Part shown: one piece after another, positions 22,811 to 35,160 of the stretch
How positions within the stretch are numbered: position 1 is the first letter of the stretch
Layout: each line of letters starts with the position of its first letter
Made by a program: the position numbers and the translations under genes
From: Nilaparvata lugens
Taxonomy: Eukaryota; Arthropoda; Insecta; Hemiptera; Delphacidae
NCBI RefSeq assembly: GCF_014356525.2
Contig: NC_052507.1
Coordinates: 42,451,295-42,515,294 of the forward strand
Direction: 5' to 3'
Length of the DNA stretch: 64,000 nt
The notes under the pieces: generated by a model
The model's database searches: none
What the model was told of the DNA's origin: nothing
The model's input: only the letters and a program-made list of their open reading frames with translations

Positions 22811-23377
22811 ATGTTCTATTTGCAATCAGCTACAACCTATGAGTTATTAGTTCTCTCCTCAACAGCAAACAGCAAATTTTGTGGTGTAATGTACTACATA
22901 AGAATACATTTTATCCAACTTTTATTTTAATTTAGTTTACACAGCTTACATAATTTTTCCCAGTATTAAATTCTCTACAATTTTTATTGCAAAAAATTAT
23001 TTGTTTACTGGGCATTAAAGAAAGTTATTGGGCATTAAACGTAGAAGTCTGTGTTTTTCTACTTAGATTTTTTGCATATTTCAATTTATTCATACTTTTT
23101 TCTCAAAAAATACTCACACTACAGATTCCAGACTAGTTTTATTCATTTTTTTAGATATTTTTACATATGAATCCAGCATATTTTTTTCAAAAACTAGTCC
23201 GCAAACAATTCAGCATTGGTGTATTTCACCAGAGGAACTGAATTCCAGGCGAGATCTTTCACCCTGTATAGCTCGCTAATGAAGCGTTGAATATATGTTT
23301 ATAGGAACTTTTTTTCTTATTTTTACCTCTTCTATCACATATTGAATTATTTTACCATAATTATGAATCACCCTGTA
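22811..23377. repeat. Right inverted arm of the DUF4817 element
   Basis: Intact arm of about 570 bp, ending ATGAATCACCCTGTA followed by TA. It contains AGCTCGCTAATGAAGCGTT (inverted match to 18879) and ACCTCTTCTATCACATATTG (inverted match to about 16240-16260). Confidence 0.9.
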
Positions 23378-23929
23378 TATAACTTATATTGAATGAACTC
23401 ACGGCTAGTACTCAAGTTTGTCTTTTCCTGGCCGTACTATAAAGAAATGTAGGTATATGTTTGAAATTTTGTTTTTGTAATCTTGTTGTCTATTAAGAAA
23501 GTTTTCAATGTTATTTTCCAAGGTAATAAATTTTGAATTTGGAAGAAGAATTATCAACAAACACCTAACCAAAGAAAATCTCTGTGCTCAGTTCTAATCG
23601 GAATGTTTGAGACTCCATTATACAGCTGATAGAAGGCGCAAACCGAACTGGCCAAGCATACAAGAATAGAACAAACACGTGGCAAGCTAGCGTTCTCGAT
23701 AAATGCAAAATTAATTTGATCAGCTGATTGATAAGATTATTTTGAGCTTTCCAATGATTACAACATATATTAGAATATCATGTGTCAATTATCTCAGTCC
23801 CATACGGCGTTCATCTTACCATGTTCATAACCTTACTTAATAGGATCCTTTGAAACCCTTAGAGACAAAATATCTCAAAATCCGTTCTTAGTGCGCGTCT
23901 AGCATGTTTGAAGAATATTTGTGCAGTTT

Positions 23930-24290
23930 TTAGGCCAATTAGTTTGAGCTGTAGTGTGATTCTTCATCAAAATTTTCGAAAAATACCCTCTCCTCAACCC
24001 CCCTGTGCTCCTGATCGGATTTTTTTTGCATAGATCTATTTTTTCGTAGCTGAACAAAAAAGTTCCTCATGACTTCGCTGTGCAATGAGTGGTTAAAAAG
24101 TACAACATTTTTGGGGGGCCCCAGCTCCCTCAGGGGGGCAAATTTCCGAAAATTCTTTCTTAGTGGATGTTTTGAGGCTACCATAAACATTTGTGAAAAA
24201 TTTCAAGTTTTTAGGCTAAGTAGTTTGGGCTGTGATGTGATTTCAGTCTGTCAGGGCTTAGCCTTTCATAGATATAGATAGAAAAGTAAA
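23930..24290. repeat. Dispersed retroelement-tail-like repeat
   Basis: Contains two related halves (TTTGAGCTGTAGTGTGATTC near 23941 and TTTGGGCTGTGATGTGATTT near 24225), the latter followed by CAGTCTGTCAGGGCTTAGCC and a (TATAGA)n-like tail. This layout is typical of RTE-like 3' ends and their derivatives in insects. Overlapping open frames at 23939-24190 and 24069-24281 come from the repeat. Confidence 0.55.
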
Positions 24291-27200
24291 AAAGAATGAA
24301 TTAATAAGGTGCAGGGAAACCAACATAACCCAGCCACCCTTAGTGATCATTACTTAAAAATTCAGAATGTCGGAAATATTTGCAAAAATCAAAGATCAAA
24401 GGATGATACACAAAGAGCACGATTGAAAAGTGAAGTCCTAACCAATCGGGATAGCGTTAATAGGAGCAGTCATCATAGAAAAGCGTTATACAGTTCCATC
24501 AATGACACAGTGGATAGACAGAGTCAGCATTGTTCTCAGTCATACGCCCCTTACTCATCCGATTTTGATCAATCAGAATCGAAGCATTGGCCAGCTGCCC
24601 AGTCTCGGTGCTCCACTCACCAACTCATAAAGTTCAAGAACGCGGAACGAAATTAACAAACAGATTTGCGGCCAGCTTCCAACTCTGCGAAGAGGTCTGT
24701 CTGATTTGGCCTGTGCAGAGTGTGGCCAAAGAACATGCACCATTATCTAGTGCAAATGCATTCCTAACGGTTGAGATTGGCCACTTAGACGTCCTACTCT
24801 CGAAATCGCTTCTTTAAAATTTCAACACCGCTGAACGCACTACTCTACAACGTCATAATAATAGGTCGAACACATTACTTCACTACAAGTCTGAAAAACC
24901 CAATAAATTGATTGAACAGCAATTAGGGTATAGGGTATAGATGATTTAGATGTGAAGAAAGTCAAAAGGACTTTGTTATCAATAACTTTTCTTTGTGCCG
25001 AAAACCAATAAATTATTTTTTTGGAGTGGAGAAGAAGGATATTGTGATTGTTGATCCAGAACTAACCTATTCAAAGCTACGTTACAGACTTGGAAACAAG
25101 CTCAAAGTTGATATTTTGAGTTAGCTGATGTGCAATTAGAGTGGACAAATCCCGAGAATTTCATTCACTAGTGATAAATTTCAAGGAAATTCTAATCTTT
25201 CCATATGAGAGACTGTGGAGTGAAAATTTCGAGACCACACCAGAAAACAGGAACCTGTCTATGCAGAGAGCATTCCTGCTGTTGAAAGCTGAATGCTAAT
25301 TATCCATAATTATTAAGACTATGTTAGCAGTAGAGGAATTAGAGAAAAAGGTAGTTCGGGGAACACTGTGGAGAGTAATGCTGAAGAGCTGCCTGAATTA
25401 TTAATTCCAGGTACAGTATATAGGCCACTAGCTTTATTTTTGTCGGCATGCAGGATTTTCTCAAAAACAAAACTCACGAATGACTAAGCCATAATTGGGA
25501 AGTCACTCAGATGACTAAGCTGAAAGTACAATAGAAAAAAAATTCAGGTGTTTTCTATTTTTTCGTTCTTTGTTTTTTGGAATGGTTTCAAAGAAGACAG
25601 ACAGAGATAGGATGCAAAGGAATAGACATTTCGTTTGTTGCTAGTTGTAGGTCGAGGGAGAAAGAATGAGAGGGAATGATAGTACAGGCGCCTCTTTGAA
25701 CACAGTCCTCGAGACATTTAATTGAAACAGTCTCAACTCACAAACAACATCCACGACTTATTTTTCATCTCCTCTTTTTTCTTTCTTACAGTGACGCCTT
25801 CTGAGTTGCCTTATTAGAGAGATTTAGCATGCTCAGACAAAAACCAATCTAATTGATACATCTGTTCTGTAATCAATTATTCCAATTCTTCTAGCAGAAA
25901 AGATTTACTGGCCGAATCTCTGGAAAGTGTCAAGAATTCTAAGCGATGCGCTCACGGTGATGGAGCTTCTGTGGGGTAAAGGTCATCTTTGTAAAGGCAA
26001 AATGTCAGACGAAATGTTAACCGATTGAAATTCCTCAGAGACTGAGTGATCAGACCCAGATTGAGAGCCTGAAATAGACTTCTGTCACCCTCTCAAACAA
26101 ACTCAGTTCCAAAATCGGACAGTTTTCTCCTATTTCTAAAATGTCTTGTTCCAACGAACCTGTTCTAATAATTCCCAAACTTTATGGGTTCGGATAAGAG
26201 GCTTTTCAAATACGTACTCTCAAATAATAGTATATGAAGCCAGGATTCTGACCAATCTTGATGAAAAATTGAATTTAAAAGATTCAGATTATAATTCTGC
26301 AACACTATTAGAATTTCAATTCATATGTTTCATGTATACTAAAGACAAATATAATTCAATGTTCTTCAGGGTGTCGACTGAGCTGCCTGATTCCTAGGGA
26401 GAAACATTTTATGGAAAGAGCACGATCTAAAAAAGTCTTGATTATCAGTTTACTCTGAGATGAAATGTAAAACAATAAATGAGATCAAAACGCTTAACAA
26501 TGAGTTGCAACTCCAAAAATTTTACAACATAATATGGAGCAATCCAGTTCCTAAAAGTATAGTAGAGGAATTACTTCACTCAGGATTATCATAAACGCTC
26601 ACATGAAATTCAAAAGAGTTTCATTGGAAATATCCATGAGAAAAGATCACAGTTTTAAACAATTACTTGAAACTCTTGAAGGTCCACTCAGATATACAGC
26701 GACTCTTTAATGCGTTGTTAACAATTATAATTACAAAGAATAGAACATTTAAACTAGACTAACTTATTCCTGTACCGTTCACATTTGTTTTTAATTCATG
26801 CACCTCTCTCCAATTTATTAGGTTTCATCTACAACTCTAAAGTATTTCCACTTTGCATTCTGGTCATGTGTTCCTCTGTCATGCTCCTCTACACAACTTC
26901 ACGGGCATCAAAGGATGCTACATCTCCAGTCTCCATAACCCGATTCTGGTCTCGCCGTTAATAGCGTCCGGAGAGCAAAGACAGTTACCAGATGCCTCCT
27001 CTCTCGGTCAGCTGTTGCCAGGAGTGCATGTGGCTGGCATCGCTTTTCACGGGTCAGTCGGGAAATATTTAATTTCCCGATGGAACCCAACTGCAGCGCA
27101 GTATCACTCTCTCATGTCCTACATTCCTCATACTCGGTTACATCCATAATATTTTCCTCCCAATTCCACATTTCTCTTCCTTTTCGGTTGTCCTGTGTTC

Positions 27201-30200
27201 TAACTTTACTTCTGGTATCTTATTTCTCACCTAGACCTCATTTGTTTTCCCATTTTCCAGTTAATCTTCACCTCCTCGAATAATTTTCGCTCGAGACAAA
27301 GTTACTTATCAAAATCAAATACAAAGTTCCTCAATTTAAATTCTATCAAACTTCTACCGGTATATTATTATACCGATTTCCGAAGTCCTCCATGTGCTGA
27401 TAGATATTTTTTGCACACTACTTTCTTACTGTTTTGACTATCAGCTCCATTAAGCACAATTGTGAGCTCAAATGCTCTTCAATTATTCTTTGATTTTTCT
27501 GTACCTTTGAAATTCCACCGTAACTTCAAGTATTATTCTTCTCTGATCATTCTTCGCTTGATTTCATATTCCACAACTCTTCCTCTTTCTCATATTTTCT
27601 ATCTAACACACTCTACTATCTTCATCCCTCTCATTCACATCCTCCTCCATTTCTATCTTTAATTTCATTTCTCTTGCGTCACGATAACGCGCTCTGCATG
27701 AATAACTATTCCAATATTATTACCCACAGATAGCTGTTCCAGCTTCCAGCTGGACTCATCTGACAACAGCTGTTGTCCCACAAAATGGCTGCTGACCAAC
27801 TTCAGCCATTCAAAGCAATTCCAGTCGAGATTAGTCGACTATCATGAATACATATTGCATTTTGCGTAAAACACAACTGTTACAACAGATTATTGCACTT
27901 GATTTGCGAGTTACAATCATATTTTTACAAACTGATGTTATTAGTTAACAAATCCAGCTTTGCTTTGTAGCATTGATCTGTATAGAGCTTCAAAGAGCTC
28001 ACAGAAAGCGGGGATAATTTTTCCACTTTGTATTCATGACAAAGATTTTCAATCGGATTAAATGAAATTGTACTTTGTTGGAAACTGCATTTATTCAAAT
28101 AAATTACGAGAAGAAATTGTGAATTGATTATATTGATCTTGAGCTGATTCTACGGTGGCTTATTGCTAATAAATTGTTAATCATAACCTATCCTCTTATT
28201 CCTCTTCTAACTTCTAATCTACAAAGAATTCGGAACATAATATTCAATTCGATTATAAGGAATAATCAACCATACGCTTCTTCTTTTCACATTAACACAA
28301 TAATCTTCTTATCTCACTCTTCAAAGGCTACAAATAAAGTTAAACTCAATCTCATAAGCATACAGTTAAATAGAGAGAAGAGGAGAGATCTTGCCTACGT
28401 CACAGTCGAGCCTTGGAGAGATGAAAAATTCATGTCTCACTTACTTAGATGGCGTCAGTGTACATTTGGACTTGACACAAACTTTTGAAAGTATTCATGG
28501 GTGAAGGCCACGAGTTATTGAGAGTGGCAAAAAGCGAGCAATCGGTCGAACAAAAGGAACAGTAAAACGGGAACGGGAACGGAAAAAAACAGTGAAATGG
28601 GAACGGGAAGAGAGAAGACGCGTCAGTAGAGTATAGCATTGCAAGACCTCATCCTTCAAAGCTTCCTACATGACAAAAGAGACCGTTACGCCATATATTT
28701 TTTGGCAACAAATCTCATACAAAAATATATCCTTGAAGTTTCTCAACGACATATCATCTCTCCTCCAACTCTGTCTAAAAATTCAAACAGTAGGAACTAG
28801 AAAACTGTCTAGTGACTCAGCTCTATTCAGAAATAATTTTGCAGAAATAGCAAAACTCAATCATAAAAAACCATTCTATTCACCTCTGCACCTGCAGAGA
28901 TTATAACTAACGAGAATGTGGCCCACTATTGTACCATAGCGCCTGTTTCATACAATGGAACTGATGGAGATCTGCAATATTCTTTCACTGCAGATATAAC
29001 TAAGACTAATAAGGAATAGATCTGTGACACTAGAAGGGGGACTAATAGTGACTTCACACTTACCGTTAATCTCAGAGGAGTTAGAATGAACAATATTCTG
29101 AGAAATATTTCTTAAAACTGTTTCAACTCCATATTATTGTATTGGAGTTTCCTGTTCTACAGCTTCTTTCTACAAAAACATAGTTACACTTTAGCGTGAA
29201 AAGAATCTCCAATAAACAAGAAAATCAGTTCTAGTCCGGTTATAGAAGCACCATCAGTAATTTATTCTTTGAAATGAGGAGAAATAGGATGTTGAGAGTC
29301 GTTACACTTTTATGCCGCTCCAGAAATAGGGCACATAAACCGGTCCAATTCCAATACGCATCGTAAACTGATTGATAGTGGAGTATTGGTTTCAATTTCT
29401 ACAACATAAAATATGAGTTACATTCCTTCTAATGGAAAGTTGTTGTAATAGTTTTTATGAGGGAAAAATAAGCCAACACCAACTAGGATAGCCGGTTTGG
29501 TTGATAATTCAAAGTACTTTTTCCAGAGTCTAAAACAGAGATTTCTATTTTCAAAAAGTGTTAATTGACTAGAGATGAGCCATTCATGAGTGGGTGTTTT
29601 CTGTTTCCAGTTATTAACAATTGCATTCAAACTACTATTTTATAATCCAGATCAAACGTTTACCTTTTGACGATTTTGAAAATTCTGAAATCGTTATCAT
29701 CATCTACTCTCTATACTTCCACTTCATATCCAAAATACTTCTCAAAATCTCTGTCCTGTTGCTCGTTATCTTGCTATTATCACGATAGTCTGGAATACCA
29801 TCAACCGTGCCTACGTAACTTTTTGGAATGAACCAACAGTTCGTTGCCACTTGAGTGACAAGCACTTGTTTTCCTGCTATTATTAAGATGGTGATTGAGC
29901 TAGAATTCTCTAACTGTGCTGTCCAGACGATTAAGTATAATATTGATTGTATAGTTGATGAATGAGTTTTCACAACATCAATTCACAGAAATAATCATTA
30001 TCTACTCTCTGCACTCCTCACTTCATATCTCAAAATTTCCTTAAGAGCTCCATACCACATGTGAAGACTAGTGAAGTTTCCATCCAAGAACATTCTCCTA
30101 CAACAAGTAGTACAACAATAAGTATAATCTACAATATTATTAGTATTATTATAATAAATAATTATTATTAGTTGGTTAGAACGCAAACATTACAGTGCGT

Positions 30201-30227
30201 CTTATCGCTTTTGGTTCCCCCCTCTCA
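24291..30227. other. Long stretch without a recognised gene
   Basis: Several short open frames occur (24309-24656, 26146-26397, 26853-27149, 28174-28488, 28670-28906, 29704-29973), none with a motif I know. 27150-27660 is pyrimidine-rich on the plus strand. A short GGGAACGGGAA-type repeat lies at 28575-28612. CAGCTGTT-type words cluster at 27728-27780. I see no clear transposon ends. Confidence 0.4.
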
Positions 30228-30240
30228 CACACTCTCTCTC

Positions 30241-30312
<72 letters not shown>
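30228..30312. repeat. (CT)n microsatellite, upstream of LINE
   Basis: About 85 bp of CT repeats with a few CA interruptions. It runs without a gap into the first RT codons at 30312. A frame through it encodes Leu/Ser repeats on the plus strand and Arg/Glu repeats on the minus strand; neither is a gene. Confidence 0.97.
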
Positions 30313-30318
<6 letters not shown>

Positions 30319-31769
30319 TTTTCAACAAGTCACTTGAAGAAGACATTTTCCTTGAAAACTGGAAGTTTGCTCTGGTTCGCCCTCTAAATAAAGTTCCATC
30401 ACCCAATAAAGTTGAGGATTTTAGACCAATCAGTATTTTACCTGCATTGTCCAAAGTGCTAGAAAGACTCATCCATGCTCAAGTTGTAAAATTTCTAGAC
30501 AACAATAGTAAGCTTCATAACTTTCAATCAGGCTTTAGAAAATTCCATTCAACTGAAACAGCTCTGGTTCGTGTCACTGATGATATAAGGTTAGCTATGG
30601 ACCAAAGAAAATGCACCATCCTCACCCTATTTGATTTTTCTAAAGCATTTGATTCTGTTGATCATACAGTCCTTCTGAATAGGTTGGCTATTCTTGGTTT
30701 CAGTCACAACTCGTTGGTTTGGTTTAAATCCTATCTATTAGGTAGGAAACAATGTGTATCTGTCGGTGACAAAAAGTCTACTTGGAAAAACGTTATGCAT
30801 GGAGTACCACAAGGTTCAATTTTAGGCCCTCTCCTCTTCACTTTGTATGCTAATGACCTTTCTTCCATTATCAAATTCTCCAGTTTCCATACTTATGCAG
30901 ACGACCTTCAAATCTATTTAAGCTGTCCCATAACAAAAATTAATGAAACAGTTGTCATAATGAATCAGGATATCAATTCGATAGTGGAATGGACAAAGAA
31001 AAATGGCCTTAAGCTTAATCCCATCAAAACACAACCCATTATAATTGGATATTCTCGTCTTATAAACAATATTGACCTTGAATCGATTCACAAAATTAGT
31101 GTAGATGGTAATGACATTCCCTACTGTAGCTCAGTTAAAAATTTAGGCATTATTATGAATAATACTCTCGACTGGTCAGAACAAGTGAACAAAACTTGTA
31201 AAAAGGTATTCTCAGCCATGCATGCATTGAAGAAAATGCACGATATTCTCCCTAGAAACATTAAATTATTATTGGTTCAATCTCTCATCTTCCCACATTT
31301 AATGTATTGTAATTCTGTTCTTAACGATATGCAAGTCATTCTGAATGATAAACTACAGCGTTGCCAAAATTATTGTCTACGTTTCGTCTACTCTCTCCAA
31401 CGCCCTGATCATATCACCCCAGCCCACATTGCTAGTTCAACATTAAAGCTTCCCAATCAAAGGCTTTTTCGTATAGTCAAGCTTGTTAGAGATATCTTGA
31501 AATACGGTAATCCGAACTATTTTAAAGATGATTTTAAATTTGTCTCTGAAGGTAGGAGGATAGATGCTTCACATACTAGAACCGGAGAAAGTACTTTAAG
31601 GATACCCAATCATCGAACTACTATTTTCACAAAATCCTTCTTAGTCAGTGCCTGTCGTGCATGGAATGCACTTCCTGTTTCTATCAGGTCCATCGAGAGC
31701 CGAGCGAGCTTCATCCTGACTTTAAAAAAACATCTTTTGGAACAAATGACTGAAACTGTCCGGTCCTAG
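30312..31769 (+). CDS. CR1/jockey-superfamily reverse transcriptase, N-terminally truncated, otherwise open
   Basis: Uninterrupted RT reading frame of about 485 codons. Motifs in order: the finger region (NWKFALVRPL, DFRPISILPALSKVLERLI), FQSGFRKFHSTETAL, the first catalytic motif FDFSKAFDSVDH, GVPQGSILGPLLFTLYANDL, the YADD catalytic box, then thumb and C-terminal parts with LKLNPIKTQ, LGIIMNNTLDW and SACRAWNALPVSI. There is no stop or frameshift from the junction with the (CT)n tract to TAG at 31767-31769. The endonuclease domain is absent. The frame continues upstream into CT repeats, so an ATG there (30195) is not a real start. Lack of decay suggests recent insertion. Confidence 0.93.
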
Positions 31770-32401
31770 AACGATCACATGACAACCATCCCCCACCCAT
31801 CCCACAAATACAAACCTTTAAACCTGTTATAGAACGAATTGTATATATATATACATATATTATATAAACTCATGTTATTTCAATTATCCACTGCATACTG
31901 CTGTATATTACTGAAAGTTGATTACCCTGATCTACTTTCAGCCTACTTCATTTTATTAATCAATTAATACCTTTGATCTTATCTACCTATATAATTATTT
32001 TACTTTATCAATTTTCTGTTTTTTTTTCTCTCAAATATTCATATTGATTAAAACTTTTACAATATTTCCATTAATAAATAAATCCTTAGTTTAAATAATT
32101 AAATTAACGTTTTGGTAGAGAGTTAGTGGGGAGGATATTTTTAATATTATTTCCGAAGAATGGACATTGATATGTCCAAAGCTCCGCCAATTTATGTAGA
32201 TGCATTACAATATAATTATTATCTATAGTTATTATATTACAAATTGCTTTTTCATATTATCATATACAGTTCAATAATTATTTTCTTAGTCTATATCATG
32301 TAAATTCATCTATAATTTTGCTGTATTGTAAGCTATTGTATATAAGTGTATAAGACAGTAAATATTGTAATCTACATAAATAAAGTACTCAATCAATCAA
32401 T

Positions 32402-32404
<3 letters not shown>
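31770..32404 (+). other. 3' UTR and CAAT tail of the LINE
   Basis: AT-rich, non-coding, ending TAAAGTACTCAATCAATCAA followed by CT repeats. The last ~90 bp would be the RT recognition region. Confidence 0.75.
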
Positions 32405-32438
<34 letters not shown>

Positions 32439-32452
32439 TCTCTCTCTCTCTA
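32405..32452. repeat. (CT)n microsatellite, downstream of LINE
   Basis: Same strand phase and the same CACTCTCT interruption as the tract at 30228-30312. Confidence 0.95.
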
Positions 32453-34266
32453 CCCAGCTCTGTCTATCTCCGAGGAGGAGGAGGAGAAGGGTGCTATCTA
32501 CCGGCAGAGCTGGTTGAGACCCCAGTCATCGTTAGAACCGCAACGTTACAACCGCATCAAGTAAGTGAATCCGTATTTTATGTATTTTCCTCGGTCCTCC
32601 GTATTTTATTAACCCCTCATAGTAACCCCGCGCTGTTCACTAGTATTAGAATCTACAAAACGCCAATTGGTTTTTATTCATTGGAGCTTGATTTCCTAGA
32701 CATGAATCCACGTTTATAGTTTGAATAGGAGCCCAGAACACTGATGAACTGATTGGGTTGTTATATGGAATTTCAAAAAAGAAGTTAACGGAGAAGGGTT
32801 GAATATAACTCGGTCATCGTCATTAGAATCACACAGAATCAAAATTATCATCAGATCAGTAAAGTACATCGGTTGTTCACCTCTTAAAGAATATTATCAT
32901 TTAACAAAGCAAGTAAGTAATTTTTCCAGAGTATGATACTCCATCCTCCCTCAGGAATACGTCATCTCAGTTTTAGTATGTGGATGATGGAATAAGAAAT
33001 ACATTTGTGGCTTTAAAGCAAACTAATGAATGATGGCAGAGAGAGCGTGAGACTCTTTGATGATTTGGAAAGAACTAATCAATGCCTAAAGAGCGCTGAA
33101 TGATTGAGTGTGGAGCAACGCATGAGGGAGAATGCGCGTTATTATGCATTGAAGCTACAGAGAACTCACTCGTTATTAGACATTTTTAAAAGAGCTCGGC
33201 CGCGTACATGGCTGAAATGTGGGAATTGGAATATTCTGACTGGAATAGATTACATGACATGTGGCTGTGTAGCCTGTACGAGGCCCATCTCGTGATATTA
33301 ATGATCGCACTGTGTAAAAACAAGGCCTGAGAGCCGCGGAAAATTATAATCCTCCCTCGCACTTTCCAATCTGTTCGGCAGTAGGCGATAATGGCTTTGC
33401 ATTTTTCAGAATGCGAACATAACAATAACCTCACAACCACCATATATTCAGGGCAGCACTCCGCCGGCTGACATGAATAATGAGTGACATTGAAACATTG
33501 AGGTTCAACAGAGGAAACGCATCGTTGGCGCTCTATTCAAAATGGTTCATATATGCACTGTACAGCCTTCATTTTTCCACAATCATGCCATGATTTACAT
33601 TGATACACTCCACTCACTCAAATTTAATTTATCAGATTGAGAGTTGCTTTCAGCAGTCATGATAGATATAAATCAAAACTCAGGGAGAATTTTTATTTTT
33701 TTTCCACGAATATTACATGATTTCATCAATGGAGAGAAGAGATGAAGTTTATATACCATGTGTCACAACAAGGAACAAATTTTCAATTGAAGAAAATAAT
33801 CTCTCTGAACATTCAAAATTAGCACAATCAAAAAGAAACTATTCAAATAGTTCACAATTTTTAATTAACTTTAAAATTTTGTTGTTCAAGAAATAACATC
33901 TTACAATTCAACACCAGCTGTTATATTTAAATATACCAGCATGAACTGTGAAAACCCAAACACAGCTGTGTTTGAGAAGAAAATACCTAATTAGAACCGT
34001 ACGAATTAAAACCTGACATGTATGAAAGCCTCATCCCTTTTTGGTAACGAACCGAACCGAACCGGAAGCGTGTGAAGCTAGCCTAATTCAACATTTAGTT
34101 CATTGGATCTTGGAAAAAGAAGGAGAACAGGAAGAAATTCCTATTTTCGATATTTGAACTTTGAAAAGTATTGAATGAAACTGAAACCTTAAACATACAC
34201 AGGATTTATTATACTGATGTCAATAAATTCATTCTTTTCTTGAATACAAAGAAAACGAGAATCATA
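32453..34266. other. Non-coding stretch
   Basis: Starts with a (GAG)n-like run (about 32472-32488). The open frames at 33104-33295 (plus) and 33186-33443 (minus) have no recognised domain. No transposon ends seen. Confidence 0.35.
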
Positions 34267-34866
34267 TCATATTCACTTACTGAATTCCCTTATTGCAGTC
34301 TATTATGCCTATGTGTAATGTCACTTGAGTTATGGGACAATGTTCTGGGGTAACTCTATTGATAGTCATAAAGTCTTCATTCTTCAAAAAAAGTTTTTAA
34401 GAATTGTCTGCGGATTAAGAGCTAGAGATTCTTGCAGAGCACATTTCAAACAACTTAAAATACTCTCTCTTCCATCTACCTACATCTCTCAATTATTAAC
34501 TTTTTCATAAATTAATAATGACAAGTTCCAGCTCTGTACTGATAACCACGAATACAATACTCGCAATATAAACGTGATTGCCTTTAAACGTTAATATAAA
34601 CGTGATTGCCTCTGTACTGATAACCACGAATACAATACTCGCAATATAAACGTGATTGCCTTTAAACGTTAATATAAACGTGATTGCCTCTGTACTGATA
34701 ACCACGAATACAATACTCGCAATATAAACGTGATTGCCTTTCGCATTCATCGCAGCATTTGAGAAAGCACCATTTCATTCCGGGATGAGATATTTTAATA
34801 AACTTCCTGCAGTCATCAGAAAAATAGAATCAGTACAACTATTCAAAAAAACAGTCAAGGTAAATT
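34267..34866 (+). pseudogene. LINE RT C-terminal region, frameshifted, with internal tandem expansion
   Basis: The conserved tail of jockey-type RT proteins is visible in pieces: YGTMFWGNSIDSHKVFILQK, KFLRIVCGLRARDSCRAHFK, LKILSLPSTYISQLLTF, then after a stop NHEYNTRN, and later AAFEKAPFHSGMRYFNKLPA, VIRKIES and LFKKTVK. The polymerase core is upstream and missing. A 78-bp tandem repeat (34532-34741) is inserted around NHEYNTRNINVIAF. Stops and frame changes show this copy is dead. Confidence 0.85.
34532..34741. repeat. 78-bp tandem repeat, 2.7 copies
   Basis: Units start at 34532, 34610 and 34688 with CTCTGTACTGATAACCACGA. Each full unit also holds two copies of AATATAAACGTGATTGCC, so the expansion is nested. 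The unit length is a multiple of three. The copies are identical by eye. Confidence 0.97.
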
Positions 34867-35160
34867 AATTGAAAACCTATTAACAATGCTGTCAACTTCC
34901 AATTCAATAAGAATTTTATCAAGTGATGAAACAAAATTCCCTAAGAATTGATATTTGACGAGTTATTAAAGAGATAAGTAGTCTGTTTTGTGACTTCATG
35001 GCTTATGTGTGCAATCTTCAATGTTTTAGTATACAACTAGTTATAGGAATTATTATCATTATTATTGTTTTGACATGTCACCAGCCATTTCAGAGATACT
35101 CAAAATTTGATGTACCATGTGACGATTGTAAATGAGTTATTGTAAAATAAATGATTCATT

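Larger units (their letters stand above)
16211..23377 (-). mobile_element. Nested remnant of a DUF4817-type (Tc1/mariner-like) transposon with long inverted arms
   Basis: The left end TACAGGATGATTCATAATCA at 16211 and the right end, read inward as TACAGGGTGATTCATAATTA from 23377, match for about 80 bp; both are flanked by TA. The next part of the right arm (22811-23288) matches inverted 18879-19345, again across about 470 bp. The left arm is therefore split: its outer 80 bp sit at 16211-16290 and the rest resumes at 18879, with about 2.6 kb between. Transposase pieces (19415-20031 and about 22505-22573, minus strand) lie between the arms. That the 16211 and 18879 pieces once belonged to a single copy is inferred. 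Confidence 0.7.
30312..32404 (+). mobile_element. 5'-truncated CR1-like LINE between two (CT)n tracts
   Basis: The element begins abruptly in the RT domain at 30312. It keeps the RT to its stop at 31769, then about 620 bp of 3' UTR, and ends in four CAAT units (32389-32404). A short-repeat 3' tail instead of poly(A) fits the CR1/L2 group. The endonuclease and ORF1 are missing, as expected from incomplete reverse transcription. (CT)n sequence lies directly on both sides, which looks like a target-site duplication inside a microsatellite. Confidence 0.85.
34267..35160 (+). mobile_element. 3' end of a jockey-like LINE
   Basis: C-terminal RT-associated sequence followed by a 3' UTR ending near AAATGAGTTATTGTAAAATA. 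Only the distal part of the element is present. It is probably the same broad group as the fragment at 1-534, although the two pieces do not overlap and cannot be compared directly. Confidence 0.7.

Noticed and set aside
30176..30472. Minus-strand frame with an Arg-Glu repeat
   Set aside because: The repeat is the translated (GA)n microsatellite, and the rest is antisense to the LINE RT.
34505..34750. Minus-strand repetitive hydrophobic protein
   Set aside because: It is the antisense translation of the 78-bp tandem repeat inside a LINE fragment; not a gene.
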